A DNA stretch of 64,000 nt from Desertivirga arenae. GTDB taxonomy: Bacteria > Bacteroidota > Bacteroidia > Sphingobacteriales > Sphingobacteriaceae. The stretch covers positions 1-64,000 of the forward strand of contig NZ_JAFEWE010000017.1 of NCBI RefSeq assembly GCF_017355785.1. The letters run 5' to 3'. How positions within the stretch are numbered: position 1 is the first letter of the stretch; every line of letters begins with the position of its first letter. This document shows positions 8,601 to 16,650 of this stretch, in pieces. The position numbers and the translations under genes were made by a program. A model generated the notes under the pieces. That model worked only from the letters and a program-made list of their open reading frames with translations, was not told the origin of the DNA and searched no databases.

Positions 8601-8641
8601 GATGGTGGTTTCCTTCCCTGTCACAGGGACGACCTTCCATC
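8601..8641 (-). promoter_or_regulatory. Foldable leader of rpsH
   Basis: In the minus-strand leader, TCCCTG and CAGGGA form a perfect 6-bp stem with a 3-nt loop (8615-8629), and GATGG (8637-8641) can pair with CCATC (8601-8605) to close an outer stem. The structure lies 14 bases upstream of the rpsH start codon and downstream of the putative promoter at 8665-8697. It is a candidate autoregulatory r-protein leader. Confidence 0.45.
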
Positions 8642-8664
8642 GGTTAAAATTTAAAATTGGAACG

Positions 8665-8697
8665 CAAAGGTACAAAAAAAATTCAAAAACTATCAAA
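8665..8697 (-). promoter_or_regulatory. Internal promoter upstream of rpsH
   Basis: The minus strand has TTTG (8694-8697), a 21-base spacer, then TACCTTTG (8665-8672), a full match to TAnnTTTG. Transcripts would start about 70 bases before rpsH. An AT-rich inverted repeat (8681-8713) covers the -33 element. This would give rpsH-rplF-rplR and the following genes a second promoter. Confidence 0.6.
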
Positions 8698-8713
8698 TTG
8701 ATAATTTTTGAAT
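8681..8713. repeat. AT-rich inverted repeat over the rpsH promoter
   Basis: ATTCAAAAA (8681-8689) pairs with TTTTTGAAT (8705-8713), and inside it TATCAA (8691-8696) pairs with TTGATA (8698-8703), with one mismatch between the arms. It is either an operator-like palindrome over the -33 region or a structured repeat inserted in the gap. Confidence 0.6.
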
Positions 8714-8764
8714 TTTAATTAACCTTTTTCCTAAAAATTCAAAAGTTAAAACTCAAATTCAAAA

Positions 8765-8782
8765 ACACCTGCCGAACAGGTC
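8765..8782 (-). terminator. Weak terminator-like hairpin after rpsN
   Basis: On the minus strand ACCTG-TTCGG-CAGGT (complement of 8767-8781) forms a 5-bp stem and is followed by GTTTTTG. It lies about 40 bases after the rpsN stop codon and upstream of the rpsH promoter. The stem is short, so read-through or attenuation is more likely than full termination. Confidence 0.4.
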
Positions 8783-8818
8783 TTTTGCTATTATTCTAAC
8801 TTTTGACTTAGTATGTTA

Positions 8819-9088
8819 TTACCAGCTCGCTTTCTTTACTCCCGGGATCTTACCAGCAAGAGCCATTTCACGGAAAGTAACACGTGAAATACCAAACTGA
8901 CGCATATATCCACGAGGACGACCAGTTAGCTTGCAACGATTATGCAAACGTACCGGAGAAGCATTTTTAGGTAATTTATCTAAAGCTTCAAAGTCACCAG
9001 CTTCTTTAAGAGCAGCTCTTTTATCAGCATATTTGGCAACTAATTTCGCACGTTTAAGCTCACGTGCTTTTACACCTTCTTTAGCCAT
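8819..9088 (-). CDS. rpsN: 30S ribosomal protein uS14, zinc-free form
   Basis: uS14 lies in the head of the small subunit. At 89 residues this is the longer zinc-free form: no CxxC pairs, and the C-terminal family motif [19 protein letters not shown] is present. The start overlaps the last 8 bases of rplE, implying coupled translation. A terminator-like hairpin follows the stop codon, and the next gene, rpsH, is 231 bases away. Confidence 0.98.
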   Translation of the reverse strand: MAKEGVKARELKRAKLVAKYADKRAALKEAGDFEALDKLPKNASPVRLHNRCKLTGRPRGYMRQFGISRVTFREMALAGKIPGVKKASW

Positions 9089-9647
9089 TATTTACTGTTT
9101 GATTTTTAAATGGTAATCCGAATTGCTTTAATAACTCAAGCGCTTCAACATCATTCTTTGCAGAAGTTACAAAGGTGATATCCATACCCTGGATCTTATT
9201 GATCTTGTCGATATTGATCTCAGGGAAGATGATTTGCTCAGAGATACCTAGTGTATAGTTTCCATTTCCATCGAAACCTTTATCGTTGATACCTTTGAAA
9301 TCACGGATACGAGGTAAAGCTACTGCGATCAAACGATCAAGGAACTCATACATTTTGTTATCACGTAAAGTTACACGAACACCGATCGGCATTCCTTTAC
9401 GTAATTTGAAGTTAGAGATATCCTTTTTTGATTTTGCAGGAACAGCTTGCTGACCAGTAATTGTAGTCAACTCGTTCAAAGCATTCTCAATTTGTTTTTT
9501 ATCGGAAGTTGCAGAACCAACACCCTGGTTGATAGCAATCTTCTCTAATTTAGGAACCTGCATTACGCTTTTATACTGGAATTTATCCTTAAGCGCTGTG
9601 CGAATTTCCTCTTTATATTTCGATTTTAATCTTGGTACGTAAGCCAT
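9081..9647 (-). CDS. rplE: 50S ribosomal protein uL5
   Basis: uL5 binds 5S rRNA and forms bridge B1b with uS13. The 188 residues contain [14 protein letters not shown], the family signature near residue 30, and [20 protein letters not shown] further on. The gene overlaps rplX by 1 base at its start and rpsN by 8 bases at its end, so translation of the three genes is probably coupled. Confidence 0.98.
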   Translation of the reverse strand: MAYVPRLKSKYKEEIRTALKDKFQYKSVMQVPKLEKIAINQGVGSATSDKKQIENALNELTTITGQQAVPAKSKKDISNFKLRKGMPIGVRVTLRDNKMYEFLDRLIAVALPRIRDFKGINDKGFDGNGNYTLGISEQIIFPEINIDKINKIQGMDITFVTSAKNDVEALELLKQFGLPFKNQTVNNG

Positions 9648-9988
9648 TACTTAATTTCCTCCCCAGATTTTTTTGCTACGCGAACTAATTTACCTTCGCT
9701 GTTTAATTTTCTGCCAACGCGTGTAGGTTTTCCTGATGTAGGGTCTACAACTGCTAAATTAGAAATATGGATAGGCGCCTCTTTCTTAACGATACCACCG
9801 TTAGGGTTAGCAGCGTTAGGCTTAGTATGACGAGATACAAGATTTGCACCTTCTACAACTACTCTGTTAGCTTTAACAAGTACTTCAATAACCTTACCTT
9901 GTTTTCCTTTAGAGTCACCAGCAATGATTTGCACTAAGTCACCCTTACGGATTTTAAGCTTGGCTTGTGTATTTTTGATATTTCCCAT
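9647..9988 (-). CDS. rplX: 50S ribosomal protein uL24
   Basis: uL24 initiates large-subunit assembly and sits near the tunnel exit. The 113 residues include the KOW motif region [21 protein letters not shown] (about 13-33) and the conserved [18 protein letters not shown]. It begins 1 base after rplN and its stop codon overlaps the rplE start by 1 base. Confidence 0.98.
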   Translation of the reverse strand: MGNIKNTQAKLKIRKGDLVQIIAGDSKGKQGKVIEVLVKANRVVVEGANLVSRHTKPNAANPNGGIVKKEAPIHISNLAVVDPTSGKPTRVGRKLNSEGKLVRVAKKSGEEIK

Positions 9989-9989
9989 T

Positions 9990-10358
9990 TTACAATACCT
10001 CCGGTGCTAATGATACAATTTTCATGAATTGTTTTTCACGCAACTCACGAGCTACCGGGCCAAAGATACGTGTACCACGTGGTTCGTCCTGGTTGTTTAA
10101 CAATACGGCTGCGTTGTCGTCGAAGCGGATGTAAGATCCGTCTTTACGTCTTACTTCTTTCTTAGTTCTAACAACTACTGCTTTAGAAACAGTACCTTTT
10201 TTAACGTTACCAGAAGGGATAGCACTTTTTACAGTAACAACGATCTTGTCACCTAAAGAAGCATATCTTTTTGCAGTACCGCCTAGGACACGGATCACTA
10301 AAACTTCTTTAGCTCCGCTGTTGTCAGCAACATTCAGTCTTGATTCCTGTTGTACCAT
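9990..10358 (-). CDS. rplN: 50S ribosomal protein uL14
   Basis: uL14 lies at the subunit interface next to bL19. The 122-residue protein opens [18 protein letters not shown], the family's most conserved segment, and ends with [21 protein letters not shown]-type sequence as in E. coli. The neighbouring rpsQ and rplX are each 1 base away. Length is exactly the usual 122. Confidence 0.98.
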   Translation of the reverse strand: MVQQESRLNVADNSGAKEVLVIRVLGGTAKRYASLGDKIVVTVKSAIPSGNVKKGTVSKAVVVRTKKEVRRKDGSYIRFDDNAAVLLNNQDEPRGTRIFGPVARELREKQFMKIVSLAPEVL

Positions 10359-10359
10359 G

Positions 10360-10614
10360 TTACTTAGCCCTCTCTAAAATTTCAACTAATCTCCAGTTCT
10401 TAGTTTTACTCAGCGGACGAGTCTCCATAATTAACACTGTGTCGCCAATACCGCAAGTGTTAGCCTCGTCATGAGCCATAAATTTAGTAGTTTTCTTTAC
10501 GAATTTACCGTAGATAGGGTGCTTTACTTTCCTTTCTACAGAAACAACGATAGACTTATCCATCTTGTTGCTTACTACCAACCCGATACGGGTTTTTCTT
10601 AATCGTCTTTCCAT
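10360..10614 (-). CDS. rpsQ: 30S ribosomal protein uS17
   Basis: uS17 is a primary 16S rRNA binder with an OB fold. The 84 residues include [20 protein letters not shown] and the family signature [21 protein letters not shown]. It follows rpmC by 14 bases and precedes rplN by 1 base. Nothing unusual is seen. Confidence 0.98.
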   Translation of the reverse strand: MERRLRKTRIGLVVSNKMDKSIVVSVERKVKHPIYGKFVKKTTKFMAHDEANTCGIGDTVLIMETRPLSKTKNWRLVEILERAK

Positions 10615-10628
10615 GTCGACTTTTACTA

Positions 10629-10856
10629 TTATTCAGTTTCAGAAGCGGACTGTAACTCGGCAGCAGAAGCCGCTTTGCGCTTAGTCAATTCTGTGTTTAA
10701 ACGAGCAATATCTTTTCTGATGTTCGCGATGCGAGAAGGGTTTTCGATTGCAGAAACTGCATGAGCAAATTTTAACTTAGTTAAACTTGCTTTTTCCTCG
10801 TTAATCCTTGCAACGATCTCTTCTGTTGATAGCTCTAAAATTTCTGACTGTTTCAT
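10629..10856 (-). CDS. rpmC: 50S ribosomal protein uL29
   Basis: uL29 lies at the tunnel exit and helps dock SRP and trigger factor (encoded at 58619). The two-helix protein opens [18 protein letters not shown] and has the family [10 protein letters not shown] segment. At 75 residues it is slightly longer than usual because of a C-terminal tail ([13 protein letters not shown]). It is separated from rplP by 82 bases that contain a repeat-derived hairpin. Confidence 0.97.
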   Translation of the reverse strand: MKQSEILELSTEEIVARINEEKASLTKLKFAHAVSAIENPSRIANIRKDIARLNTELTKRKAASAAELQSASETE

Positions 10857-10888
10857 TTTAATTTCTTGTTCTATGTTGCAGGTTGTAT

Positions 10889-10920
10889 GTTGTAAGTAAG
10901 TGATTACTTAAACTTACAAC
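10889..10920. repeat. Repeat-like hairpin between rplP and rpmC
   Basis: GTTGTAAGT (10889-10897) pairs with ACTTACAAC (10912-10920), and the inner AAGT/ACTT extends the stem around a GATT loop. Related words (GTTGCAG, GTTGTATG, CTCACAACTC) flank it. It looks like a short intergenic repeat element rather than a normal r-protein junction. Confidence 0.6.
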
Positions 10921-10938
10921 TCACAACTCAAAACCTTT

Positions 10939-11361
10939 TTATGCTTCTACGTAATCTCTACGTACTACAAATTTTGTTTGAACCGGCAATTTCTGAGCGG
11001 CTAAACGTAATGCCTCTTTAGCAATCTCTAAAGGCACACCTTCAGCTTCAAAAATCATTCTACCTGGGCGTACAACAGCTACCCAATATTCAGGAGCTCC
11101 CTTACCTTTACCCATACGTACCTCAGCAGGTTTCTTAGTAACGGGTTTGTCAGGGAAAATACGAATCCACACTTGTCCTTCACGTTTCATATAACGTGTA
11201 ACAGCGATACGTGCAGCTTCGATCTGGCGACTAGTAATCCAGGCTGGTTCAAGAGATTTAATACCGAAAGATCCGAAAGAAAGTTCTGCACCACGAGTTG
11301 CAAGACCCTTCATTCTGCCTTTCTGCATTTTTCTGAACTTCGTTCTTTTTGGCTGTAACAT
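10939..11361 (-). CDS. rplP: 50S ribosomal protein uL16
   Basis: uL16 helps form the A site and is required for late large-subunit assembly. The 140 residues open [19 protein letters not shown] and include the signatures [19 protein letters not shown] and [13 protein letters not shown]. An Arg near residue 80 (in EVRMGKGKG) matches the region hydroxylated in other bacteria, but no dedicated oxygenase is adjacent. It is 42 bases after rpsC. Confidence 0.98.
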   Translation of the reverse strand: MLQPKRTKFRKMQKGRMKGLATRGAELSFGSFGIKSLEPAWITSRQIEAARIAVTRYMKREGQVWIRIFPDKPVTKKPAEVRMGKGKGAPEYWVAVVRPGRMIFEAEGVPLEIAKEALRLAAQKLPVQTKFVVRRDYVEA

Positions 11362-11403
11362 TTTAGTATCTTTTTATATCGTCAAACGATTTTAAAAATT
11401 CAA

Positions 11404-12270
11404 TTATTTCTTTCCTCTGAAACCACCACCCTGGTTTCCACCACGGTTTTGGCCTCCTCCACGGTTTTGACCACCTTGTCCACCACGGTTATTTCCACCA
11501 CGGTTTCCTCCACGATCGTTTCCACCTCTTCTGTCTCCACCGCGTCTGTCATTTCCACCTCTTTCATTTCCGCCGAAGTTTGAAGCACCTTCGTTTCTTC
11601 CGCGAGTGTTAGAAGTTTGACCGATGTTTGGAGAAAGATCACGTTTACCGTATACTTCACCTTTACAGATCCATACCTTGATACCGATCTTACCGTAAGT
11701 AGTTAATGCTTCAGCTAAAGCATAATCAATATCTGCACGGAAAGTGTGAAGAGGAATTCTGCCTTCTTTGTACTGTTCAGTACGCGCCATCTCGGCACCA
11801 CCTAAACGACCAGAACACATTACTTTGATACCTTCTGCACCCATACGCATGGTTGATGCGATAGCAGTTTTCATTGCACGACGGAAAGAAATTCTAGCTT
11901 CTAACTGTTTTGCAACGCTTTCTCCTACTAATTGAGCATCAAGCTCAGGACGTTTGATCTCGAAGATGTTAATTTGAACATCCTTTTTAGTAAGCTTCTT
12001 TAACTCTTCTTTGATCTTATCAACTTCCTGGCCGCCTTTACCGATAACGATACCTGGACGTGCAGTGTGAATAGTTACAGTAATACGCTTAAGAGTACGC
12101 TCGATAACTAATTTAGCGATACCGCCTTTAGAGATACGTACTGATAAGTATTTACGAATTTTTTCGTCTTCAACTAATTTATCGGAGTAGTTGTTGCCAC
12201 CGAACCAGTTAGAATCCCAACCTCTGATGATTCCTAAACGGTTACCTATTGGATGTGCTTTTTGTCCCAT
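11404..12270 (-). CDS. rpsC: 30S ribosomal protein uS3 with RGG-rich tail
   Basis: uS3 lies at the mRNA entry channel and takes part in mRNA helicase activity. The first 210 or so residues are normal: [20 protein letters not shown], the KH domain with [15 protein letters not shown], and the C-terminal domain with [15 protein letters not shown] and [11 protein letters not shown]. After that a tail of about 70 residues is built almost only from Gly, Arg, Asn, Asp and Gln, with many RGG and RRGG units. The total of 288 residues exceeds the usual 210-250. The tail is an unusual feature, resembling RNA-binding RGG boxes. Confidence 0.97.
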   Translation of the reverse strand: MGQKAHPIGNRLGIIRGWDSNWFGGNNYSDKLVEDEKIRKYLSVRISKGGIAKLVIERTLKRITVTIHTARPGIVIGKGGQEVDKIKEELKKLTKKDVQINIFEIKRPELDAQLVGESVAKQLEARISFRRAMKTAIASTMRMGAEGIKVMCSGRLGGAEMARTEQYKEGRIPLHTFRADIDYALAEALTTYGKIGIKVWICKGEVYGKRDLSPNIGQTSNTRGRNEGASNFGGNERGGNDRRGGDRRGGNDRGGNRGGNNRGGQGGQNRGGGQNRGGNQGGGFRGKK

Positions 12271-12280
12271 TTCCTATAAA

Positions 12281-12634
12281 TTAGTTTTGTGCGATTTTAC
12301 TGTCAACTACCAATGTTACGTGGTTAGAACGTTTACGAATTCTGTATCCACGACCCTGAGGAGCTGGTCTAAGTCTTTTTAACTGACGACCTCCATCAAC
12401 CATAACTGTTTTCACAAACAGTTCGCTTTCTTCAGGACGTTGACCTTCGTTTTTCGCTTCCCAGTTTTTTATTGCTGACAAAAGAAGTTTCTCAACTCTT
12501 TGTGCAGCTTCTTTATTTGTATACTTTAAGATATAAAGTGCCTTTTCTACACGCTCGCCACGGATCAGGTCAACAACCAGTCTCATTTTACGAGGTGAGG
12601 TAGGGCAATTATTTAATTTTGCTACTGCTTCCAT
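12281..12634 (-). CDS. rplV: 50S ribosomal protein uL22
   Basis: uL22 has a long beta hairpin lining the exit tunnel. The 117 residues open [20 protein letters not shown], slightly longer at the N-terminus than E. coli L22, and end with the signature [17 protein letters not shown]. It is 3 bases after rpsS and 10 before rpsC. Confidence 0.98.
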   Translation of the reverse strand: MEAVAKLNNCPTSPRKMRLVVDLIRGERVEKALYILKYTNKEAAQRVEKLLLSAIKNWEAKNEGQRPEESELFVKTVMVDGGRQLKRLRPAPQGRGYRIRKRSNHVTLVVDSKIAQN

Positions 12635-12637
12635 GGC

Positions 12638-12904
12638 TTATTTTTTCTTTTCAGCGTGACCTCTAAAAGTTCTCGTTGGAGCAAACTCTCCCAGCTTGTG
12701 ACCAACCATATTCTCAGTTACATAAACTGGAATAAATTTATTTCCGTTATGAACAGCAAATGTGTGACCTACGAAATCCGGAGAGATCATAGAACGACGA
12801 GACCAAGTTTTGATCACAGTCTTTTTACTGCTTTCGTTAAGAACATCAACTTTTTTCAACAAGTTGTGGTCGATATAAGGGCCTTTTTTAATTGAACGTG
12901 CCAT
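12638..12904 (-). CDS. rpsS: 30S ribosomal protein uS19
   Basis: uS19 pairs with uS13 in the head of the small subunit. The 88 residues open [19 protein letters not shown] and contain [22 protein letters not shown] and [16 protein letters not shown], the family signatures. Its start codon overlaps the rplB stop codon by one base, so translation is likely coupled. Confidence 0.98.
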   Translation of the reverse strand: MARSIKKGPYIDHNLLKKVDVLNESSKKTVIKTWSRRSMISPDFVGHTFAVHNGNKFIPVYVTENMVGHKLGEFAPTRTFRGHAEKKK

Positions 12905-13728
12905 TATTTTTTCCTCCCTTCGATAATGTAACGACTAGAAGCTTTCTTCTTGTTACGGGTTTTGTAACCTTTAGACAATAAACCTTTTCTTGAACGTGGG
13001 TGACCTCCGGAAGCTCTTCCTTCACCACCACCCATTGGGTGATCTACCGGGTTCATGGCAACACCACGAACGCGAGGGCGATAACCTAACCAACGTTTAC
13101 GTCCAGCTTTACCTAATACTTCATTTGCTTTTTCAGCATTAGATACTGATCCGATAGTTGCAAGACAAGTTGCAAGGATCATGCGGGTTTCGCCAGAAGG
13201 CAATTTAATAATAGCGTACTTACCGTCACGAGCAGAAAGCTGTGCATAAGTACCAGCACTACGTGCAATTGAAGCACCTTGACCAGGATTCAATTCAATG
13301 TTGTGAATGATTGAACCCAAAGGGATATTCTTTAACGGAAGTGCATTTCCAACTTCAGGAGCTGATGCTTCACCAGAAACTACAGTTTGTCCAACTGTTA
13401 GTCCTTCAGGAGCAATAATGTAACGCTTCTCACCATCAGCGTAATGTAGCAATGCTATACGGGCTGTACGGTTAGGATCGTACTCAATTGTGGCAACTGT
13501 TGCGGGGATATTGTGTTTATCGCGTTTAAAATCAATCAATCGGTATGACTTTTTATGTCCCCCACCGAGATAACGCATAGTCATTTTACCAGTGTTATTT
13601 CTACCACCTGACTTCTTAATAGCAACTACTAACGATTTTTCAGGAACGTTTGTAGTAACATCTGAGTAATCGCCTCCAACGCGGAAACGAGTTCCAGGGG
13701 TAACTGGTTTAAATCTTCTAACTGCCAT
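12904..13728 (-). CDS. rplB: 50S ribosomal protein uL2
   Basis: uL2 is needed for peptidyl transferase activity and subunit joining. At 274 residues it has the standard length. The OB and SH3-like domains are followed by the C-terminal signature [17 protein letters not shown] (about residues 220-236), including the conserved His of the peptidyl transferase region. It starts 6 bases after rplW and overlaps rpsS by one base. Confidence 0.98.
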   Translation of the reverse strand: MAVRRFKPVTPGTRFRVGGDYSDVTTNVPEKSLVVAIKKSGGRNNTGKMTMRYLGGGHKKSYRLIDFKRDKHNIPATVATIEYDPNRTARIALLHYADGEKRYIIAPEGLTVGQTVVSGEASAPEVGNALPLKNIPLGSIIHNIELNPGQGASIARSAGTYAQLSARDGKYAIIKLPSGETRMILATCLATIGSVSNAEKANEVLGKAGRKRWLGYRPRVRGVAMNPVDHPMGGGEGRASGGHPRSRKGLLSKGYKTRNKKKASSRYIIEGRKK

Positions 13729-13734
13729 GTCTAA

Positions 13735-14025
13735 TTATATAGTGCCGTAAAAGTCTATAGTTTCACCATCTTTAAGCGTTACGATCGCTTTTTTGTATTT
13801 GGCTGTTTTACCAGATACGTTTCCTGCTTTTGTGTAACGGCTTTTTGTCTTTCCAGATACCACGATAGTGTTTACAGCTGCGATGTTAACACCATACATT
13901 TGTTCAATTGCTGTTTTAATTTGCAATTTGTTGGCTCTGTGATCTACTTTAAATGCATAACGATTCAGCTTCTCAGTTAGAATCGATGCTTTTTCTGTTA
14001 AAATAGGTTTCTTTAAAATTTCCAT
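13735..14025 (-). CDS. rplW: 50S ribosomal protein uL23
   Basis: uL23 is at the tunnel exit and is the main docking site for trigger factor and SRP. The 96 residues open MEILKKPILTEKASIL and include the central VDHRANKLQIKTAIEQMYGVNI segment. It begins 1 base after rplD, with 6 bases to rplB. Confidence 0.98.
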   Translation of the reverse strand: MEILKKPILTEKASILTEKLNRYAFKVDHRANKLQIKTAIEQMYGVNIAAVNTIVVSGKTKSRYTKAGNVSGKTAKYKKAIVTLKDGETIDFYGTI

Positions 14026-14026
14026 A

Positions 14027-14656
14027 TTACTTGGCCAGTGCCTCCTCTAATTTTTTAACAGAATCAGTAGTTAACAAAAGTTTGCCAGCGTTCAACACAT
14101 CGTAAGTGTTTAATTGGTCAGCAGTGATAACTTTTGCTTTTTTGATGTTTCTGCTTGATAAGTACACATTGTTATTAGCAGCCGGTAATACTAACAAAGT
14201 CTTTTCGCCAGCAACATTTAAGTCAGCAATTAACTTAGCGTAGCTTTTAGTTTTGATCGCATCGAAAGAGAAATCTTCTAAAACTACAATGTTGTTATCT
14301 TGTGCTTTGTAAGAAAGGGCTGATTTACGAGCTAATTGCTTTAACTTTTTGTTCAGTTTAAAGCTATAGTCACGTGGCTGAGGACCGAAAACACGACCAC
14401 CACCATTGAATAAAGGTGATTTAATGTTACCAGCACGGGCACCACCAGTACCTTTTTGTTTGTATAGTTTGCGGGTTGATCCTGCAATTTCGTTACGCTG
14501 CTTAGCTTTGTGTGTACCCTGACGTTGATTCGCAAGGTATTGCTTAACATCTAAGTAGATTGCGTGATCGTTTGGCTCTACACCGAAAATCGCTTCAGGA
14601 AGTTGCACCTTGGCACCTGTTTCTTTACCTGAAATGTTTACTACATTAACTTCCAT
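14027..14656 (-). CDS. rplD: 50S ribosomal protein uL4
   Basis: uL4 reaches into the exit tunnel and, in E. coli, represses the S10 operon. I start it at the ATG at 14656 ([19 protein letters not shown]), giving 209 residues and a 1-base gap from rplC. A TTG at 14668 would overlap rplC and adds only four residues. The conserved loop ([17 protein letters not shown], then [25 protein letters not shown]) is intact. Confidence 0.97.
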   Translation of the reverse strand: MEVNVVNISGKETGAKVQLPEAIFGVEPNDHAIYLDVKQYLANQRQGTHKAKQRNEIAGSTRKLYKQKGTGGARAGNIKSPLFNGGGRVFGPQPRDYSFKLNKKLKQLARKSALSYKAQDNNIVVLEDFSFDAIKTKSYAKLIADLNVAGEKTLLVLPAANNNVYLSSRNIKKAKVITADQLNTYDVLNAGKLLLTTDSVKKLEEALAK

Positions 14657-14657
14657 C

Positions 14658-15275
14658 TTATTTATCAACGATTACGTAAGAACCTTTTGCTCCCGGAATG
14701 GAACCGCTAACAACTAATAAATTCTGCTCAGCGTAAACTTTCAGGATCTGAAGATTCTGAACTTTAACACGAGCACCACCTGTACGACCCGCCATGCGCA
14801 TTCCTTTGAATACACGTGAAGGCCATGAAGAAGCTCCTAATGAACCTGGAGCACGCATTCTGTTGTGCTGACCGTGAGTTTGACCACCCACACCACCAAA
14901 ACCGTGACGCTTAACAACACCCTGGAAACCTTTACCTTTTGAAGTACCAACTACATCAACGAAGTCGCCTTCAGCAAAAATTTCAACGGTAACAGTGTCA
15001 CCTAAAGTCTTTTCGTCTTCGAAGGTCTTAAACTCAACAAGCTTGCGCTTAGGAGTTGTTCCTGCTTTAGCGAAATGGCCTTTTAATGGTTGAGTCGTGT
15101 TTTTTTCTTTCTTCTCATCGAAAGCCAACTGAACCGCTTCGTACCCGTCCTTCTCGGCGGTACGAATCTGCGTTACAACGCAAGGGCCAGCCTCGATCAC
15201 CGTACAAGGAATGTTTTTTCCTTCGGCGTCGAAAATGCTGGTCATTCCTACTTTTTTACCAATAATTCCTGACAT
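14658..15275 (-). CDS. rplC: 50S ribosomal protein uL3
   Basis: uL3 is an early assembly protein near the peptidyl transferase centre. The 205 residues open [19 protein letters not shown] and contain the family signature [19 protein letters not shown] with the Gln that is methylated in other bacteria (GGQTHGQ). It is the first gene of the cluster here. rpsJ, which normally precedes it, is not in the upstream 590 bases. A good promoter lies 76-106 bases upstream. Confidence 0.98.
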   Translation of the reverse strand: MSGIIGKKVGMTSIFDAEGKNIPCTVIEAGPCVVTQIRTAEKDGYEAVQLAFDEKKEKNTTQPLKGHFAKAGTTPKRKLVEFKTFEDEKTLGDTVTVEIFAEGDFVDVVGTSKGKGFQGVVKRHGFGGVGGQTHGQHNRMRAPGSLGASSWPSRVFKGMRMAGRTGGARVKVQNLQILKVYAEQNLLVVSGSIPGAKGSYVIVDK

Positions 15276-15301
15276 TTTCTTTTGTTTCTTTTTTCGCCCA
15301 T

Positions 15302-15319
15302 CGAAGCAGTAGGGCTTCG
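15302..15319 (-). promoter_or_regulatory. Hairpin in the rplC leader
   Basis: On the minus strand CGAAGC and GCTTCG form a 6-bp stem around a 6-nt loop, within the roughly 70-nt leader between the promoter and rplC. A GCCC inside the stem can alternatively pair with the GGGC just downstream. Two exclusive folds suggest possible leader control, for example by uL4, but this is inference. Confidence 0.4.
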
Positions 15320-15350
15320 CTCAAGGCATAGTACCCCCTAAATGGGTCGG

Positions 15351-15381
15351 CAAAGATAGAGACAAAACTTTAATTATCAAA
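15351..15381 (-). promoter_or_regulatory. Promoter of the rplC-led ribosomal cluster
   Basis: The minus strand has TTTG (15378-15381), a 19-base spacer and TATCTTTG (15351-15358), an exact match to the Bacteroidota vegetative consensus TTTG-N19-TAnnTTTG. Transcription should start near 15345, leaving a leader of about 70 nt before rplC. Confidence 0.8.
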
Positions 15382-15866
15382 TAGTGAGGGAGTTATTTTT
15401 TTATTTTTTAAAGAATAAGTTTAGTTGTTCGGTATTAGCAGGTTGGAGGCTCAGGTAAACTTTATCCAACAATTGGCACAGGATAGGGAGAGGTAAAAGA
15501 AGTCAATATAAAGGCGGAACTGGGTACAAAATGCCATTCTCCTGAAAGGATTATTACCAAATAGGGAAAGAAAAGGAGACTGGGTTGGAAAAGGGCAGGA
15601 ACAAGTTCGGGATTTGTTTGGAAAGTATTCGGAGGCCCGGCAAGGTCCAGGCTTCCCTTCGGCCCTCTGCCCCGAATCTGTCTGCCCTCAGTTACGAATC
15701 AGGTACGAAGCATATACCAATGATCCCAGAAGAAATATCGCTATAAGGTCGCTATAACATCGCTAAAAGGTCGCTATAAGGTCGCTGAAATTTAATTGGA
15801 ATTAACTGGAGGAAGAATTACCTTAGATGATAACCTTATAAAGATACTATTAAACCTTTTCTTGTC
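15382..15866. other. Gene-free 485-base stretch upstream of rplC
   Basis: No convincing gene is seen on either strand, and in particular no rpsJ. The stretch has a purine-rich part (about 15480-15620), a short GC-rich part (about 15625-15690) unlike its AT-rich surroundings, and an 11-bp tandem repeat near the right end. It separates the ribosomal cluster from a divergently oriented unrecognised gene and may mark a rearrangement junction. Confidence 0.5.
15738..15790. repeat. 11-bp tandem repeat, nearly five copies
   Basis: Units starting at 15738, 15749, 15760, 15771 and 15782 follow the pattern TCGCTATAAGG, with small variations (TCGCTATAACA, TCGCTAAAAGG and a shortened last copy TCGCTGAAA). 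The period of 11 bases is close to one helical turn. The array ends 76 bases before the gene at 15867. Confidence 0.85.
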
Positions 15867-16601
15867 ATGAAAAAAAACAGAAAACTTAAAAAGAAAAAAG
15901 AAGAACTTACCACTGTTAAAAGTAACACTTATGGAGAACACCAGCGCGCCAAAAGAGGTACCTATACCGAGGTGAGCCTGAATGATAAAATGAAAAAGAG
16001 CAGTGAGGAACAGGGTTTATCTAATATTGATGCTTCCCTGATAAGAAAGGAGCTTCTGCCTTATTTCTACAATACCAAACCTCGTAATTACTGGCCCAGA
16101 CTCTTATCCCTTACGCGAGCAGGATATAAAGGAGGTTCCTGTCTGGACCCTTCCATATTTATAAACATCGATGTGTACGAAGAATACAAATTAAACCGTC
16201 TGGCCTCTCCATTATTTAACATTAATTCCAGCGGCGATGTCTTAACAGTTAAACTGGAATGGAGCCAATCACCTAATTTCAACAGGAAGTTTCCGGATGG
16301 TTATTTATACGGTGTGCTATGCATCTTTATAGATAGGACAAACATACGGTCTGCAAGTAGTGTAAAGTATTCCGAGGTCTATAGTCTCCAGGTTAATAAG
16401 GGTTCATGTTCACTGGATTTTGATTTGCCCACTGATTACCAATATGCATTAGTGTTTCTGATCCTGCATCCTACTGAAAAAAACAAAGTTTATACAGGTG
16501 CCGCGTCGTCTGGCTTCAAATGCATTTGGGCAAGCAGCCTTAAAGATCAAAGTAAAGTGGCGATGGAAGAACTTGTTATTTCAGATATAACTTCTGCTTA
16601 A
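15867..16601 (+). CDS. Unrecognised protein, 244 residues
   Basis: I do not recognise this protein with confidence. It opens with a very basic stretch (KKNRKLKKKKEELTT) and has no signal peptide or membrane segment. The second half (about residues 120-225) alternates hydrophobic strands and has a Trp in VKLEWSQSP and another in FKCIWASS, reminiscent of the C-terminal part of DUF6266-type proteins of Sphingobacteriaceae, but the match is by eye only. It stands alone between the ribosomal cluster and the PI-PLC-like gene and is preceded by an 11-bp tandem repeat. Composition resembles its neighbours. Confidence 0.7.
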   Translation: MKKNRKLKKKKEELTTVKSNTYGEHQRAKRGTYTEVSLNDKMKKSSEEQGLSNIDASLIRKELLPYFYNTKPRNYWPRLLSLTRAGYKGGSCLDPSIFINIDVYEEYKLNRLASPLFNINSSGDVLTVKLEWSQSPNFNRKFPDGYLYGVLCIFIDRTNIRSASSVKYSEVYSLQVNKGSCSLDFDLPTDYQYALVFLILHPTEKNKVYTGAASSGFKCIWASSLKDQSKVAMEELVISDITSA

Positions 16602-16612
16602 CATTGTCAAAA

Positions 16613-16620
16613 TACCTTTG
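16613..16620 (+). promoter_or_regulatory. Candidate -7 element before the PI-PLC-like gene
   Basis: TACCTTTG matches TAnnTTTG and lies 30 bases upstream of the start codon at 16651. No good TTTG is present at the expected -33 distance, so this is a partial match only. Confidence 0.35.
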
Positions 16621-16650
16621 AGCGAAAATTAAATACAGAAATTAAGATCA

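Noticed and set aside
14658-14668. TTG start for rplD overlapping rplC
   Set aside because: The ATG at 14656 gives the family N-terminus and a 1-base gap. The TTG adds four unrelated residues inside rplC.
15620-15700. GC-rich patch as a remnant tRNA or integration site
   Set aside because: No tRNA-like fold, direct repeat or integrase gene could be found near it.
15738-15790. Tandem 11-bp repeat as a CRISPR array
   Set aside because: Repeats are directly adjacent without spacers and far shorter than CRISPR repeats, and no cas gene is present.
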